From: Stromatinia cepivora
Taxonomy: Eukaryota; Ascomycota; Leotiomycetes; Helotiales; Sclerotiniaceae
Direction: 5' to 3'
NCBI GenBank assembly: GCA_014898415.1
Contig: RCTD01000021.1
Location: 620,001-684,000, forward strand
Length of the DNA: 64,000 bases
In this document: one piece after another, positions 23,929 through 35,292 of the stretch
How positions within the stretch are numbered: the stretch's first letter is position 1
Layout of the letters: each line of letters begins with the position of its first letter
The notes under the pieces: model-generated
Database searches by the model: none
What the model was told of the DNA's origin: nothing
What the model saw: only the letters and a program-made list of their open reading frames with translations
Translations under genes and position numbers: made by a program

Positions 23929-26826
23929 ATGTCAGGAGGAGTCTTCTCCGAGACACTTCAATCAATCACTACCACGAAGCTTAATGAGCTTTCTAAAAAG
24001 CGCAATCATTTCGAGAACCAAAAAGAAGATTTATCCTTCAAATTAAACAATGAACTTGATCAACGAAAGAAACTTCAATTGTTGCTCCATGGTGTGAAGC
24101 AAAGCTTTGCAATTGCTACATCAACTACGAAGAAACGTACACGCGACAATGGAACCAAATTATCTCCTATCGAACTTCTCGTCAAAAATCTCGAAAAGTT
24201 CCTTGCCCAAGCTGAATATGACCCATCAATCTCTGAGAGAACCCTCGAGCAGTGGGAACAAAATCTCATGCGGCACATGAATGTCCAATCATCAAAACAC
24301 CAATATGCGACTTTGTATGGTGAATTGGTTACTGAATGGCTTTCTGCAGAGCAACAGCAGAAAGCTGACAATATCTTTAACGATGCCTCAGAAACTGATG
24401 AAGACTTCCAGAAGATCAAGAAGGAGACCGTTGCGAGGACAGAGGGACGAGCGAATTGGGAAAAGCTGGTTTTTGAGCCGTTCGAAACCGATCAAACGGC
24501 GATTACGACATACTTGAGTAGTTTGTTTGGACTGGATGGGAAGAACGAACAAGCCAAGAAAGCCTTGAATGCTTTGCGCAAACAAGTCGAGGCATTTGGA
24601 AACGATTTATCCACTCCAGGACAATTCAACCCCGCTGTTATGCGTTGGACCATCAATGGACTTATCTCTTCCGGTCTACTGTCTGAGGAAAAGCGTGCGG
24701 CATTGAAAGATTTCTTGGCAAGCCCAGTTATTCTTACAGAAGTAGCAGACGTTCTCAACATGCGTCTTGCATCAGTCGATACCTGGGAGTGGAATACTGA
24801 TCTCGCTGTTCAGCAAAGACGACATTTGAACGGCACACATCACATGTTCATCGACGAAGATCTCCTCGAAGCACTATTCCTTCAATACATTGGTGTTAAA
24901 TGGTCAGTGTTCTTCAAGAAAGCCTTTACAGACTTTTCAAATTTCGATGGAGCATGGTTGACATTGAACAAACCTATTCCTTTCATTGACCGGACGAGAA
25001 GAAGTTATTATCTTGGACCACAATCCAATTATCCGGGAAGTGTTCAGGAAAAAAGGGAAAAACTGTACAAATCTATCTATTTCATGTCTCAGCTTCCAGA
25101 CTCAGAACTAGATGACCAAGCTGATGAGGATGGAGCGGAAGAAGCTGAATATCAGAGTCATGACGCTGGACGACCTGCACAGCAGATGTCAATGCAGCTA
25201 CAGGCAGTCCCAACTAGCTACAACCCGGCTAGCTACAATCCGGTGACTAGGAACAACCCAATTATAGCACAGCAACATTTAAAGAAGAAGAGGGTAGACC
25301 AGTCGCTCAGTATTCAAAATTTCGAAGTTGATACCCTTTTGGATGATGATTCTGGGAATTCTGACAACCCACCAAAAACTGCCATGGAGATCAAACAATT
25401 CTTACTTCATCTGCTCTCTACCGAGATCATCATCAATACAAAGCTTCACGGAGAATTTACTTGTGCTCGTTCCGAATTCGAATCATTTAGTCCATCATTA
25501 CCACATTCTACAATTTTTTGTGTTTTCGAGTTTTTTGGACTGTCAGAAAGATGGTTGCGGTTCTTCCGAAAATTTCTTGAAGCTCCGCTAAAATTTACGG
25601 ATGATGATATATCTGCAGAAGTTCGCATCCGAAAGCGTGGAGTTCCTGGAGCTCATGCTTTATCTGCTGTTTGTGGAGAAACAATTCTTTTCTGTCTCGA
25701 CTACGCTGTCAATCAGAGCACAGATGGAGCTCAACTCTATAGAATGCATGATGACTTTTGGATTTGGTCGCCTTCCCAACAGTTTGTTGTCAAAGGGTGG
25801 AAATCAATTCTCAAGTTCTCTGAAGTCATGGGAGTTACCCTTAACAAAGGTAAAACAGGCTCAGTACGCATCACGTCCAGCAAGACCAATCAATCCATTG
25901 ACCCCTCTCTTCCTACTGGAGATATCCGCTGGGGTTTTCTCAAACTGGATCCTGTCACCGGAAACTTTATCATCGATCAATCCATGGTAGATGCACATGT
26001 CTCAGAACTTCAATCTCAACTTCGGGACAAAAAGAGTGTCTTTTCCTGGATCCAAGCATGGAATACTTATGCCGGTCGTTTCTTTACCTCCAACTTTGGA
26101 AAACCATCAAATTCATTCGGGCGTGCACATGTTGATGCCATGCTCTCCAGTTTTAAACACATTCAAAATCTCATATTCACAAATACAAATGTGGTTTCAT
26201 ATCTCAAAGATACATTGAAAACGAGATTCGGAATTGATAATGTCCCTGACGGATACCTCTATTTCCCGACAAGTCTTGGCGGTCTTGAATTACACAACCC
26301 TTTTATCGGACTCCTACAATTACGCGATGGGGTGTACGAAGAACCGGAAAAATTAATGGACGACTTCTTCGAGGCCGAACATGAAGCGTATAGAAAGGCC
26401 AAAAACATGTTTGAAAAGACACCTCCCCAATTTAGAATGCAAACGGCTCAGCAGTTGCAGCTTCGAACTTTAGACGACCCCGACCTGCAAAATTTTATGT
26501 CTTTTGAAGAATTCACCAGATACAGAGAAGAAGTAAGTCTTAATGAGGAAGGAACTCTACTCCAGGTTTTTGAGAACCTACTTAAACAACCGGGCAAAGA
26601 ATCGGCGGATTGGGATGAATGGGATATGGTGGTGGCAAAAGCAATCAAGGGTGGTTTTGCCTCAGCATTTGAGGGTATGGATGTGGGATATTGGAAATGG
26701 GTTGTTAAGCTTTATGGAGAAGAAATGAGAGAGAGATTTGGGGGATTGGCTGTGGTGGACAAGGGATTGTTACCTACCGGGATGGTAAATTTGGTGAGAA
26801 GTGGAAAGGTAAAATGGCAAGGTTAG
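23929..26826 (+). CDS. rvt: domesticated cellular reverse-transcriptase-related protein (RVT)
   Basis: A 965-codon single-exon frame with no LTRs or other transposon parts around it. Residues about 12-60 are a charged coiled coil. RT-like motifs follow. Motif A region is residues 513-528 (…EFESFSPSLPH). A GVPGAHALSA motif-B equivalent is at 571-580. The motif C equivalent is HDDFWIW at 607-613 with the paired Asp608-Asp609. GVTLNKGKTGS is the motif D region at 635-645. A long polar insertion (about 370-490, Gln/Asn-rich) separates the upstream fingers part from motif A. The C-terminal ~250 residues are helical and lack RNase H or endonuclease domains. Established knowledge: fungal rvt genes (Gladyshev and Arkhipova) are single-copy cellular genes with this HDD-type motif, shown in Neurospora to polymerise nucleotides. 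Odd point: where motif A normally has the first catalytic Asp I read Glu516. The start ATG is preceded by a CT-rich leader and a TTTATAAAT box near 23797. Confidence 0.85.
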   Translation: MSGGVFSETLQSITTTKLNELSKKRNHFENQKEDLSFKLNNELDQRKKLQLLLHGVKQSFAIATSTTKKRTRDNGTKLSPIELLVKNLEKFLAQAEYDPSISERTLEQWEQNLMRHMNVQSSKHQYATLYGELVTEWLSAEQQQKADNIFNDASETDEDFQKIKKETVARTEGRANWEKLVFEPFETDQTAITTYLSSLFGLDGKNEQAKKALNALRKQVEAFGNDLSTPGQFNPAVMRWTINGLISSGLLSEEKRAALKDFLASPVILTEVADVLNMRLASVDTWEWNTDLAVQQRRHLNGTHHMFIDEDLLEALFLQYIGVKWSVFFKKAFTDFSNFDGAWLTLNKPIPFIDRTRRSYYLGPQSNYPGSVQEKREKLYKSIYFMSQLPDSELDDQADEDGAEEAEYQSHDAGRPAQQMSMQLQAVPTSYNPASYNPVTRNNPIIAQQHLKKKRVDQSLSIQNFEVDTLLDDDSGNSDNPPKTAMEIKQFLLHLLSTEIIINTKLHGEFTCARSEFESFSPSLPHSTIFCVFEFFGLSERWLRFFRKFLEAPLKFTDDDISAEVRIRKRGVPGAHALSAVCGETILFCLDYAVNQSTDGAQLYRMHDDFWIWSPSQQFVVKGWKSILKFSEVMGVTLNKGKTGSVRITSSKTNQSIDPSLPTGDIRWGFLKLDPVTGNFIIDQSMVDAHVSELQSQLRDKKSVFSWIQAWNTYAGRFFTSNFGKPSNSFGRAHVDAMLSSFKHIQNLIFTNTNVVSYLKDTLKTRFGIDNVPDGYLYFPTSLGGLELHNPFIGLLQLRDGVYEEPEKLMDDFFEAEHEAYRKAKNMFEKTPPQFRMQTAQQLQLRTLDDPDLQNFMSFEEFTRYREEVSLNEEGTLLQVFENLLKQPGKESADWDEWDMVVAKAIKGGFASAFEGMDVGYWKWVVKLYGEEMRERFGGLAVVDKGLLPTGMVNLVRSGKVKWQG

Positions 26827-27359
26827 GAAGGGGATACTGAGGGGTCTTTGAAGAATGAATAGGGAATGATTTAGGAGGCGTATTTTGGAGGCGCTTCTTT
26901 CTACTTATTTGATGATGATTTTTGTTTCTTAGCTAGGCCTTGGAGAAAAATGTTGGCATATCATTCCGGGAAACAGATTCTTGGAAGAGGAGTGCATTTC
27001 TACTAGACCTGACCGGGAATTGGATATTATAACCACCGGTCAGGTTTTAAGTTTTGGATTGCAATCAATCTATTCTAGTATAATTAGTTACAACAATTAT
27101 CTAGAATCTTAGTTTACTTGATGAATATTCTGAAAATTCTCGTGATATCGGATAAACTTTATACATCTCCCATACTCTGCCAGTTCCAGTTCTTTGAGTT
27201 TCATGGTGGATATAATCTGCCGTGACCCTTTCTGCATCGTATATTAACTTCTTATTCCCGAACTTGTTCAAGCCTCACCTCCATCTCCTCCATCTACTCC
27301 ATCCCTTCTTCTCCCTCTTCCAAAATACCCTCACACACCAACATAAAAAAACCAACTCG
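26827..27359. other. intergenic downstream of rvt
   Basis: Probable 3' region of rvt, with a small inverted stretch near 27004-27050 (GACCTGACCGGGAATT and ACCACCGGTCAGGTT) that can pair as CTGACCGG/CCGGTCAG and could serve in transcript ending. No gene seen. Confidence 0.35.
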
Positions 27360-29160
27360 AGCTTATACCCCCGAATTCAAAACCCGGCATTCCAGTGCCT
27401 GAACCTAGCGACTGGCTTCGCACTCTGCAGATCATTATTCGGTAAATTGTTCTTTGGTGGGTTATCTGGAGTTTGGTTTTTTGTTGATTTTGGGGGGTTG
27501 TGGAGGGTAAGTTTAAGTATATTGATGGTTGTTGGAGGGTGAAGGAGGGGGAGGAGTTGATGGATATGGAGGGGAATGGGAATGGAAGGGAATGGAAGGG
27601 ATTGGAAGGGAATGAAAGGGAATGGAAGGGGAATGAAAGAGTGTTGCATCGTTTTGGGGACAATGGATAGGGAAGGCGATGAAGGGTTGGAGGGTTTGCT
27701 GGGTATTTATGCAATTTTTTGAACGAGTTTCATAGGGAATAGATTTGAGGAGGCTTGAGGGCGACGTGAGAGTATAGGGGAATTGCATCTATTTGATTTT
27801 CCGTTATTTCATTTCAAATATGAAACTCTTCGTGTTAACACGTATCCCTCACACTCTCATTTACTTCTTTTTTTGCCTCACTCCAGGTTTCTTTTCACGT
27901 GGCAGAGGAATCTACGTGTTCCATGTATTCCGACCCTCAAATCATATCAAACACATCAAAAGCAAATCCATCATCAAAATAAATCCCTCCACCCCCACCA
28001 TTCCCCAACACGATATCCCAATCAACTTTCTGAAAGCAGAAACTGGAGCGGTTATCATGCTGGGAAATGTGAATTTGAGGGTTATGGAGGATGGGGGTAG
28101 GATTGGTTTGTCTCTTCTCTTCTCTTCTCTTATCTCTACACAAGCTCTTGATGCCCCATCTACTCTATCTATTATTGCATTCATCATCTATTTAATCCCT
28201 TTCCCTCGAAAGTCCGGGACATAGGGTGTTTGGTTTTGGAAAGGTTGGGAATGTTGAGTTGAAACGGATGAAATGTACGGAATATTTTGAGGGGAATACT
28301 AAGCTTGATCGAATTGGATAGATAATCGTATTTCAAACGTTGAGGGTATCCTTCCTGCGTATTTGAAGAGCCGCCGGCTCATTGGCAGTAGATGCTGATG
28401 AAATTTTTTTGGTTACGAAAATAGGTTTGTTTTCTCTTTTCCTTTACTTCATCCACGGTCTATTTCGCTTTATTTTCGTCCCCTTTTGTCCTTCTCTCCT
28501 CCTTTAACTTCCTCCATGGTATTTCCGCTCCCCACCATCCATACCATCTGCTCCCTCATCCCTCCCACAAAGCCGGAATTTGCATATCCTCACCTTGCAA
28601 GTCTTTAAATCCCAAATCTTCAATTTCAAACCCCCAACCACGCAACCTAAAACCGATCAAGCAATAATCCTCCGCATCCCTGCTAATTCTATAACAGACG
28701 AGCCGGAAAAGAGAATCGATTCTGGTGTAGGTGACTATGCAGTTGTACCTTTTAGAGCCTGTTATGTATTTACTAATGAGATGGAGGAGGAGGCTAGGTT
28801 TGTTCATACTTTTACGCCGGTATGCTTTTTCCTTGTTTTCTTTTTTTGGCTTTGGCTTTGGCTTTAGTTGTGGATTTTTGTATTTGTGCTTGAGCAGGTG
28901 ATTGGTGGGGAAGAAATGGGGGGATGCATGGAAATTGAATAGGAATGAGGGGGAAATGGGGAAGAGGAATAACAAACAGGAGAAATGAGTGGGAAATAGC
29001 AAGGGAGGGACTCAAAACGACTGAAAAAATCGAGGCATTTTATATCCATTACTTCAAAATTCCAACCAAGTTAATGGAAGAAGGGGAGGAGATGACTCCG
29101 GAAATTGATCAAGCAGCTATGGCTTATTATGCTACGATTCCAGCTCCGAATGCGATGTGA
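27360..29160 (+). CDS. probable multi-exon gene, unidentified
   Basis: Coding-looking blocks in the same strand suggest a spliced gene, though I could not fix all junctions. They are: about 27378-27441 (IPVPEPSDWLRTLQ, then donor GTAAAT); a block ending about 28094 (KAETGAVIMLGNVNLRVMED, donor GTAGGA); 28224-28320; about 28376-28424 (SLAVDADEIFLVTKI); 28571-28819 (FKSQIFNFKPPTTQPKTDQ…, donor GTATGC); and about 28980-29160, ending PTKLMEEGEEMTPEIDQ and a stop after NAM. The introns carry low-complexity GGAATGGAAGG and C/T runs. I do not recognise the family and claim no function. The long purine-rich intron (27500-27780) is unusual. Confidence 0.4.
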
Positions 29161-31299
29161 GGTAGGCTTAGAGAGGGGGAAGTTTGAGGTTTCCAGTTTG
29201 GGTTTTTGTGATGTTTGAAGATTGGTTGGAAGGTTGGAAGTTATGAAGAGCAGTTTTTGTGTTTGAGAAGCCGAGTTTGAATTGTGGGAAAGTATAGTAT
29301 TACCATTACTTCCCTTGCGGAGAAGTGTTCTAAATACGAGCATTCTACTGTTTTACACACTTTATCTTCACAGTGGCTTCTTTTTCTAGCTGCGCTGAAA
29401 TTCTTGTGCGGATATTTAATCGAGTAATTAGAACATTCTCATGAGCGATTGATTTTTACCTGTTTGATCTTTTTCCAAGTACTGCACGAAAAAATCACTG
29501 TATTCATGGCCTTCGCCATGAAAAGTTCCGTGCTAGTGCAAATACCAACTCAGACTATATAAATCAAAGTCTAGATAAAAGTTAAACAGTAAAGATACAC
29601 TGTCCAGATTATTTTAAACCGTAGGGTGGAAACTTCGAGTCCTGATTGAAAATTGAGGTTGTATGTGCGAATTGAGTTCGAAGATTGAGGGGAAAATCGT
29701 CCGAGTGTATGGTGATCGTTGATTATGGGAGCGACTGTCATGCTTGCGACGATTGTTGTCACTACTTGGATCCGCTGCTGTTTTGCCGAAGGATTTTTCC
29801 ACTGGGACGGCGACGTATTATGAATTGAATATGACATTCATTATATTCTGGAATCCTGTCACTGGAAATGACTTGGAAGCTATATACACTGTTTCAAGCA
29901 AAACAGTTTCCCATCTTGTATCTTCCTACGTAGGATCTCTGCCAACAATGCTTACAGCCATTGAAGTTTTCAAAGCGTGAAGGATCTGGCTATTTTATAT
30001 CCGCAAGTTTAATTCTTTATTTCTATAATCCGATGCTTCTCACATCCTAGGCTTGAAGTGGCATATGATCATCGCCTTCACCCCAAGACCTAGACTAACA
30101 ATAGATTACTCATATGACCTTTTATTCTTCCTACTATTGTTGTAAAAAAAACACATCAAGAGGTATAAAAGCAACCTAAGACCACAACTTCCCCATATCA
30201 ACCGCAATACGCGCCAGATACCAATATGCAGTAGGACTCTCCTCTGCTCTCGAACTATATTATTCGCACGTCTTCAAATAGAAAAGTCGATTCTAGTTAA
30301 ATTATATCGTGTGATATACAGAATATGCCAAAATTAATTCAAATAAATTAAATAATATGACAATGAAATCTGCCTTTTACTGTCATGGGCAACATGTGCT
30401 TGCTTCCTCTGATATAGATCGACACTGAACTCTAGAAAATCATTAGTATAAAGCTTCATAGATGTAGGCGGGGTGTTGCCGAGTTTAATCTTAGAGTGAG
30501 GGGGGTCGATACTATCCATAGAAATTCAGCTATATGTTGTTTTCTGTTAAGTGTGCCCGAATTTGTAAACTTGTAGCAAACCTATATTTTATATTGAGAA
30601 TAAGTTTTTCTTCTTTCTTCTCCCTGCCGTGTTTATTTGACTAGCCTACCACACCACCTTTATATCTTATTTCCATCCTCTTTGTAAGCCCCTTCTTCTG
30701 CACCACACTTCTCTAATATAAAAGCTGTCTACCCTCTAAAGTTTTCAAAGTAACTACCGTCCCCTAAAGTGTCATCATCATTGATACAAATCTTATGGAG
30801 GATCCTGATAAGATTACAATAGCGATCTTTGCTGTTGTAAAAGTAGATGAGTTGAATAACAGTGTAGCTGTACATTTAGATAGTTGATTTCTACATTTCG
30901 ATAACAATATATCTTCTCTTGATTTTGCTTTGATATGAAATTCATTATGGTAATAAACATTTCAGGGATCGAGAATCTTAATGACAACAAAAATTATATC
31001 CTTTCTTGTCAACATCAGAATTTACCTCATTCATTCACTTTCCAGCCTATTCCATTTCTAGCCTTCAAACTTTCAATAATCTCCTCTGTCTCAAATCAGA
31101 AGTCAGAGCATGATTGCCAAATCCTTTATATCTTTGCTGCAATGATATGGAAGGAAGAAGGAACAACAGGAAGTGAGCTTTTATTTATATCCGTTCCCGT
31201 CCTCATTTCCATTTATTCTAAACCCTGAGCCTTTAATCACAGTTATATATATATCTAGGCATCATTATAATTTCCCAAATATCCGCTCCTTGAGATAGA
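29161..31299. other. intergenic, no supported gene
   Basis: Short frames only (up to 97 codons), none with domain-like content. A short motif at 30156-30176 (CAAGAGGTATAAAAGCAAC) resembles the right end of the MITE-like element at 59.08-59.48 kb. Confidence 0.35.
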
Positions 31300-33700
31300 T
31301 CTAAATTGCCAAATTGCATCCATACACGGCTTTTTATACTCAAATTAATACTCCCCAGCTACAGATGCTCTTCCTCTTCCTCCACCTTTTCATTTTCCCC
31401 AACTGGTATCAAACTTTCTCCCTCGCTTACCCCGATCAAAACTTTTATCACAGCTCCAATCCTATCCATTCAACTCATCCAACTCATAATTTTTTAATCT
31501 CGCTAAATCCATATGCTATCTCCTATACCAAATCCTAATTTAAAATATCCCTCTCCCAAATTTCATTTCCACATATATATTCTACCTATATTCATCATAG
31601 TTTACACCTTACAAACCTAATATCTAATCATCTAACCATCTCTCAACTATCCATCCAAATCAAGCCAAGATGCTTCTATGAGCCTCCTCCCTCACAATTC
31701 GCAGGTATCAGTCAACTACCACTTAGCATAATACTACTATACGAATATTAAAACTTACAAGCGACCAGCTTACAACATACCCAAATCCCACTACCATACA
31801 TTACACTTTCGAACACCTGCACAACACATCGCAATTCGCAACCCATCATTCCATTACTATCCTCCATCCCTCGCCATATCAAGCGATATTGTGAATCTTA
31901 AGCATCAAATCCCCCAAGTCCTAGTCACATCCATACCTTTTCAATATACACCCTCGTCTATCCATTATTTCTTATCCTACTCCATTACTCCTTTTCTTCA
32001 TTTCTCCACCTCTATTCTTACTTCTATATCCCCAAAGCATACTACGCAAACCCAGCCATTCTTGCCCGACCCAGCAGCCTACCCACTCCGTCTCCATTAA
32101 CAAAACCAATTTTCATTCTTCTGCTTCCCCTTTCCTGTTTCTTTTCCCTTTTTTCTATTCAATTTATCTCTCATCAATCTTCCAAATTACTTCCTATATT
32201 TACTCTATTATATTATAATCTTCTCCTCCATCCTCTAGCATTCCCTCCCCCTTTCCAATCCCTTCTCTTCCCATTTCTTAAACCCAATATTTTATCTATA
32301 TCTCCCCCTTTCCTCCTAGAGTCCTAAAAATTAAGCCCCCTCTCCTCCTTTTCTATTCCTATCATAAAACCCCCTTCTCCTTGAGCTCCTATTTTTCCAT
32401 TTCACATCCTCTCACACACCACCAAAAACTGTTCCTTTTTCTTTCCCATCAATAACATACACATTCATTTCATTATTTCCTTTCTTTTTGGTCTAAATTA
32501 CATTCTGTAATTACTTTCTTATATTTGCTTTTCTTCTGGATATATATATACGTTTGGTTTTCTATCATTTTGTCAGTTTAGATGTATTTTCACTGTTCCT
32601 ATTTTGTTAAAGATATTTTCATCAACTATATCATGATCATTCATCCCCTTACCGTTCCTCTATCCATCATTCTCTTATTCTACCCCTTCTTTCCCTTACC
32701 TTAATACTCATCTTATCAAGTCCTTACTATTTATCTCCTTACCACCCCTATATCCACACCTTCTCTATCATGCCATATTATCACCACTCCCTATCACTAC
32801 TGACCATTCAGCCCATCCCTACTCATAACCTAACATTTCTTCATCTACCCCATCTCCCCCATCCACTATCCTACCCCCCCACCTTCCTCTGTATTCTCCT
32901 AATCAGTCATCCCCCTACCATTCTTTTATATATCCCTACTATTCCCCCATTCTTCATCTATATATTCCCCCATCCCACCCCTTTTCTATTCTCCTACTCT
33001 CCTATCCCCACTTACTATTCATTATTTATCCCTTTCCTCTTTTGAACTCTATTTTTCATTATCTTAATTTTTACACAGCCCCTCCTCGCCCCTTCTTTCC
33101 CCTTCTCTTCCCTATACCCCACCCCCCCCCCCCCCTCCTCCTCCAAGCAACCCCAAAACACAAAGCTACCTAGGCTAGGAAACCCCGCTGAAATCCCAGT
33201 AAATCGCAGCAAATTCCTGCCTACTCAATATCGCCAATCCATCCCATGTTTATGATATTCTATATCCACTACTTTTTAATATACCATCCCGTACTTTTTT
33301 TTATACTCTCCCTCTCCCTTCCCATTCCCTGTTCCTATTTCTTCTTCCCCATTCCTCATTTCCTTATTCCACTTTCTCTTCCTTAATCAATCATTACCTA
33401 TCATTTATTCTTTATCCCCCCTCCCCATCCATTACCCATCAGATACCCACCACCCACCACTATTCCACTATTCCACCATTCCACTACCCAATCCACCACA
33501 CATACCTACCAACCAAACACAAATCCAAAAGAAACCTCCTCCTTCCTTCCTTTCTTTCTCCCTTACCATAGAAATTTCCATCTCCATTTCAATCCATCAA
33601 TCACTCAATTCTTTATTCACTCTCTCACACTTCCCTCACACAGCCAACTGTACCAGCCAGTACCAATTAGTTCCAAATAGAACGAAAGCGAAGGTAAAGG
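31300..33700 (+). repeat. strand-biased pyrimidine-rich tract over 2 kb
   Basis: For about 2.4 kb the plus strand is dominated by C and T with many CCT, TCC and CCCC runs, including 14 consecutive C at 33122-33135. No gene is supported; the open frames are products of the composition. The tract is followed by short microsatellites (GGTAAA at 33691-33719; ACCACATCAC about 33798-33830; CCCATATC about 33943-33972). Confidence 0.7.
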
Positions 33701-34445
33701 TAAAGGTAAAGGAAGGTAAAGACTAAGACGAAGTTTTGTACAGTTCTTCCATTAATTCAAACATAACATAACATAATATCACAAATAACTCAACACCATA
33801 CCACATCACACCACATCACACCACACCATACTACACGCACCCTCAAAAAAAAACACTCACCCAACTCGCAAAAAAAAAGGATCGAAGGACAAGAGAGGAA
33901 ACTTTAACCATTACCAAGTCCTCCTCATTTCACGGTAGTATCCCATATCCCACATCCCATATCCCATATCACAATCTAGTAAGTAAATACACCAAACAGC
34001 ACACAGACAAACCAACCACTCAACAGCATCAAGACTTTATGAACTCCTAGTAAACTCCTCAAGAGCTTAGAGAGAAAAATAAATAAAGCTAAGCTTTTCA
34101 TTCAGCTAGCTCGATATCTTGCACAGTATATCTTGCACAGTGTTATGGTTTAGAACTTTAGATAGCAAAATAACAAAAAAAGAGAGGAATATCATCGGTC
34201 CATCGCAACCACCTATCACCATATCCGAAGTCCCATCAAGTCCCATCCATATCATAGCAATCCATTCATATCCCAAGCAAAATCCATCAATGATCAGACC
34301 AGCAAAAATTCATCCATCCATTCTTAAAATTCCGTAAAAATTCATCCTTAATCAAGCACGCCATCAATGCTCTATTCGAACAACAAGTGTAGTTTACGAG
34401 TAGGCAGAAAAGGGAAGTGAAAGTTGGAGGGGAATAGTAGTAGAA
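33701..34445. other. microsatellite-rich intergenic DNA
   Basis: Downstream flank of the minus-strand DUF6699-like gene. It holds short tandem units and a TATCTTGCACAG doublet at about 34112-34141. No gene seen. Confidence 0.4.
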
Positions 34446-35292
34446 CTACAATTCTTCTCCTTCTTTACCGGCCTTCTTGCTCTTCTTCTTGGGTTGTGGT
34501 GCTCCTTCTTTCTTGCAGTGAACGATGAGACGAGTCCATGATTCATCTTTATCCCATTCGAAGCCTGCGAGGACTGGAGTTTCGAGTTCATCATCTGCCT
34601 GTGGTTGAAGATGTATCAGTATGTTGTGTTTGGAGTGGTGGCAGATGAAGAGACTAGGTTTAAAATGGAAAATGTAGGAAGAAAGTGCAAAGGAGATCAT
34701 ACCTTCTTTCGGAATTGCTTATAGATAGCATCTAATGCATCCTTAATAGTAACACCCTTCATATTTCTCGCTGTTACTTCCAATCCAAGAGGGAAATGTA
34801 AATCAATCTTCTTGACTGGTGGTGTAGTAAGAGATTTCTTAAGGAAAGCTTTTTCCGGATCATCAAGAGCCATTGGTGATTTGTTTATACGCCTATATGG
34901 TAAGTGCATCATCAGTCATCATTCACAAAGTTGTTGAAATGAGGCTGTATTTGATGAAGTGGGGTAAAAGTTGTACATACCAGTTCAGCTTCTGAGTTTC
35001 TTTCGCAATCTCTAGTTCTTTTCCCTCTTTCTCTATTTGAAGTATTAGTATATGCTCGTATCAAGACACGAAGAGATATTCATGTACGAAAGGACAAATA
35101 CATACCTAAGTCATTAATATTCCATACACCAGGAGCACTCGAACTTGTTCTCCGATGTTTAGTAGTCTTTTCCTCAGCAGGACTACTCGATAAACCTTGA
35201 ACAGCCGAATCAACCTTGGTTAAAGGTGAAGGACCAGCATCTTGAGCAGAATTTGCTGTATTGATTGGTTGAGTTGCTGTTTCTGCAGACAT
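34446..35292 (-). CDS. DUF6699-like small basic protein, four exons
   Basis: Exons on the minus strand: 35292-35106, 35032-34981, 34892-34703 and 34598-34446, total 193 residues. Donors are GTATGT, GTATGT and GTATGA; acceptors are ATAG, ATAG and ACAG, and all junctions keep frame (a Glu and a Trp codon are split). The first 60 residues are Ser/Thr/Pro-rich and probably disordered. Residues about 85-165 form a compact α/β-like domain (IDLHFPLGLEVTARN, then GVTIKDALDAIYKQF) that fits the fungal DUF6699 pattern of a β-strand pair followed by a conserved 'GVTV.D.L..IY' helix. The tail is Lys-rich (KKKSKKAGKEGEEL) and could be a nuclear signal. Role unknown. Confidence 0.65.

Noticed and set aside
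29744..29980. 78-codon frame
   Set aside because: Starts at a non-ATG codon; no homology signal or splice context that I can support.
32770..33045. 91-codon frame in the pyrimidine tract
   Set aside because: Composition artefact of C/T-rich DNA; encodes only Pro, Leu, Ser, Ile and Phe runs.
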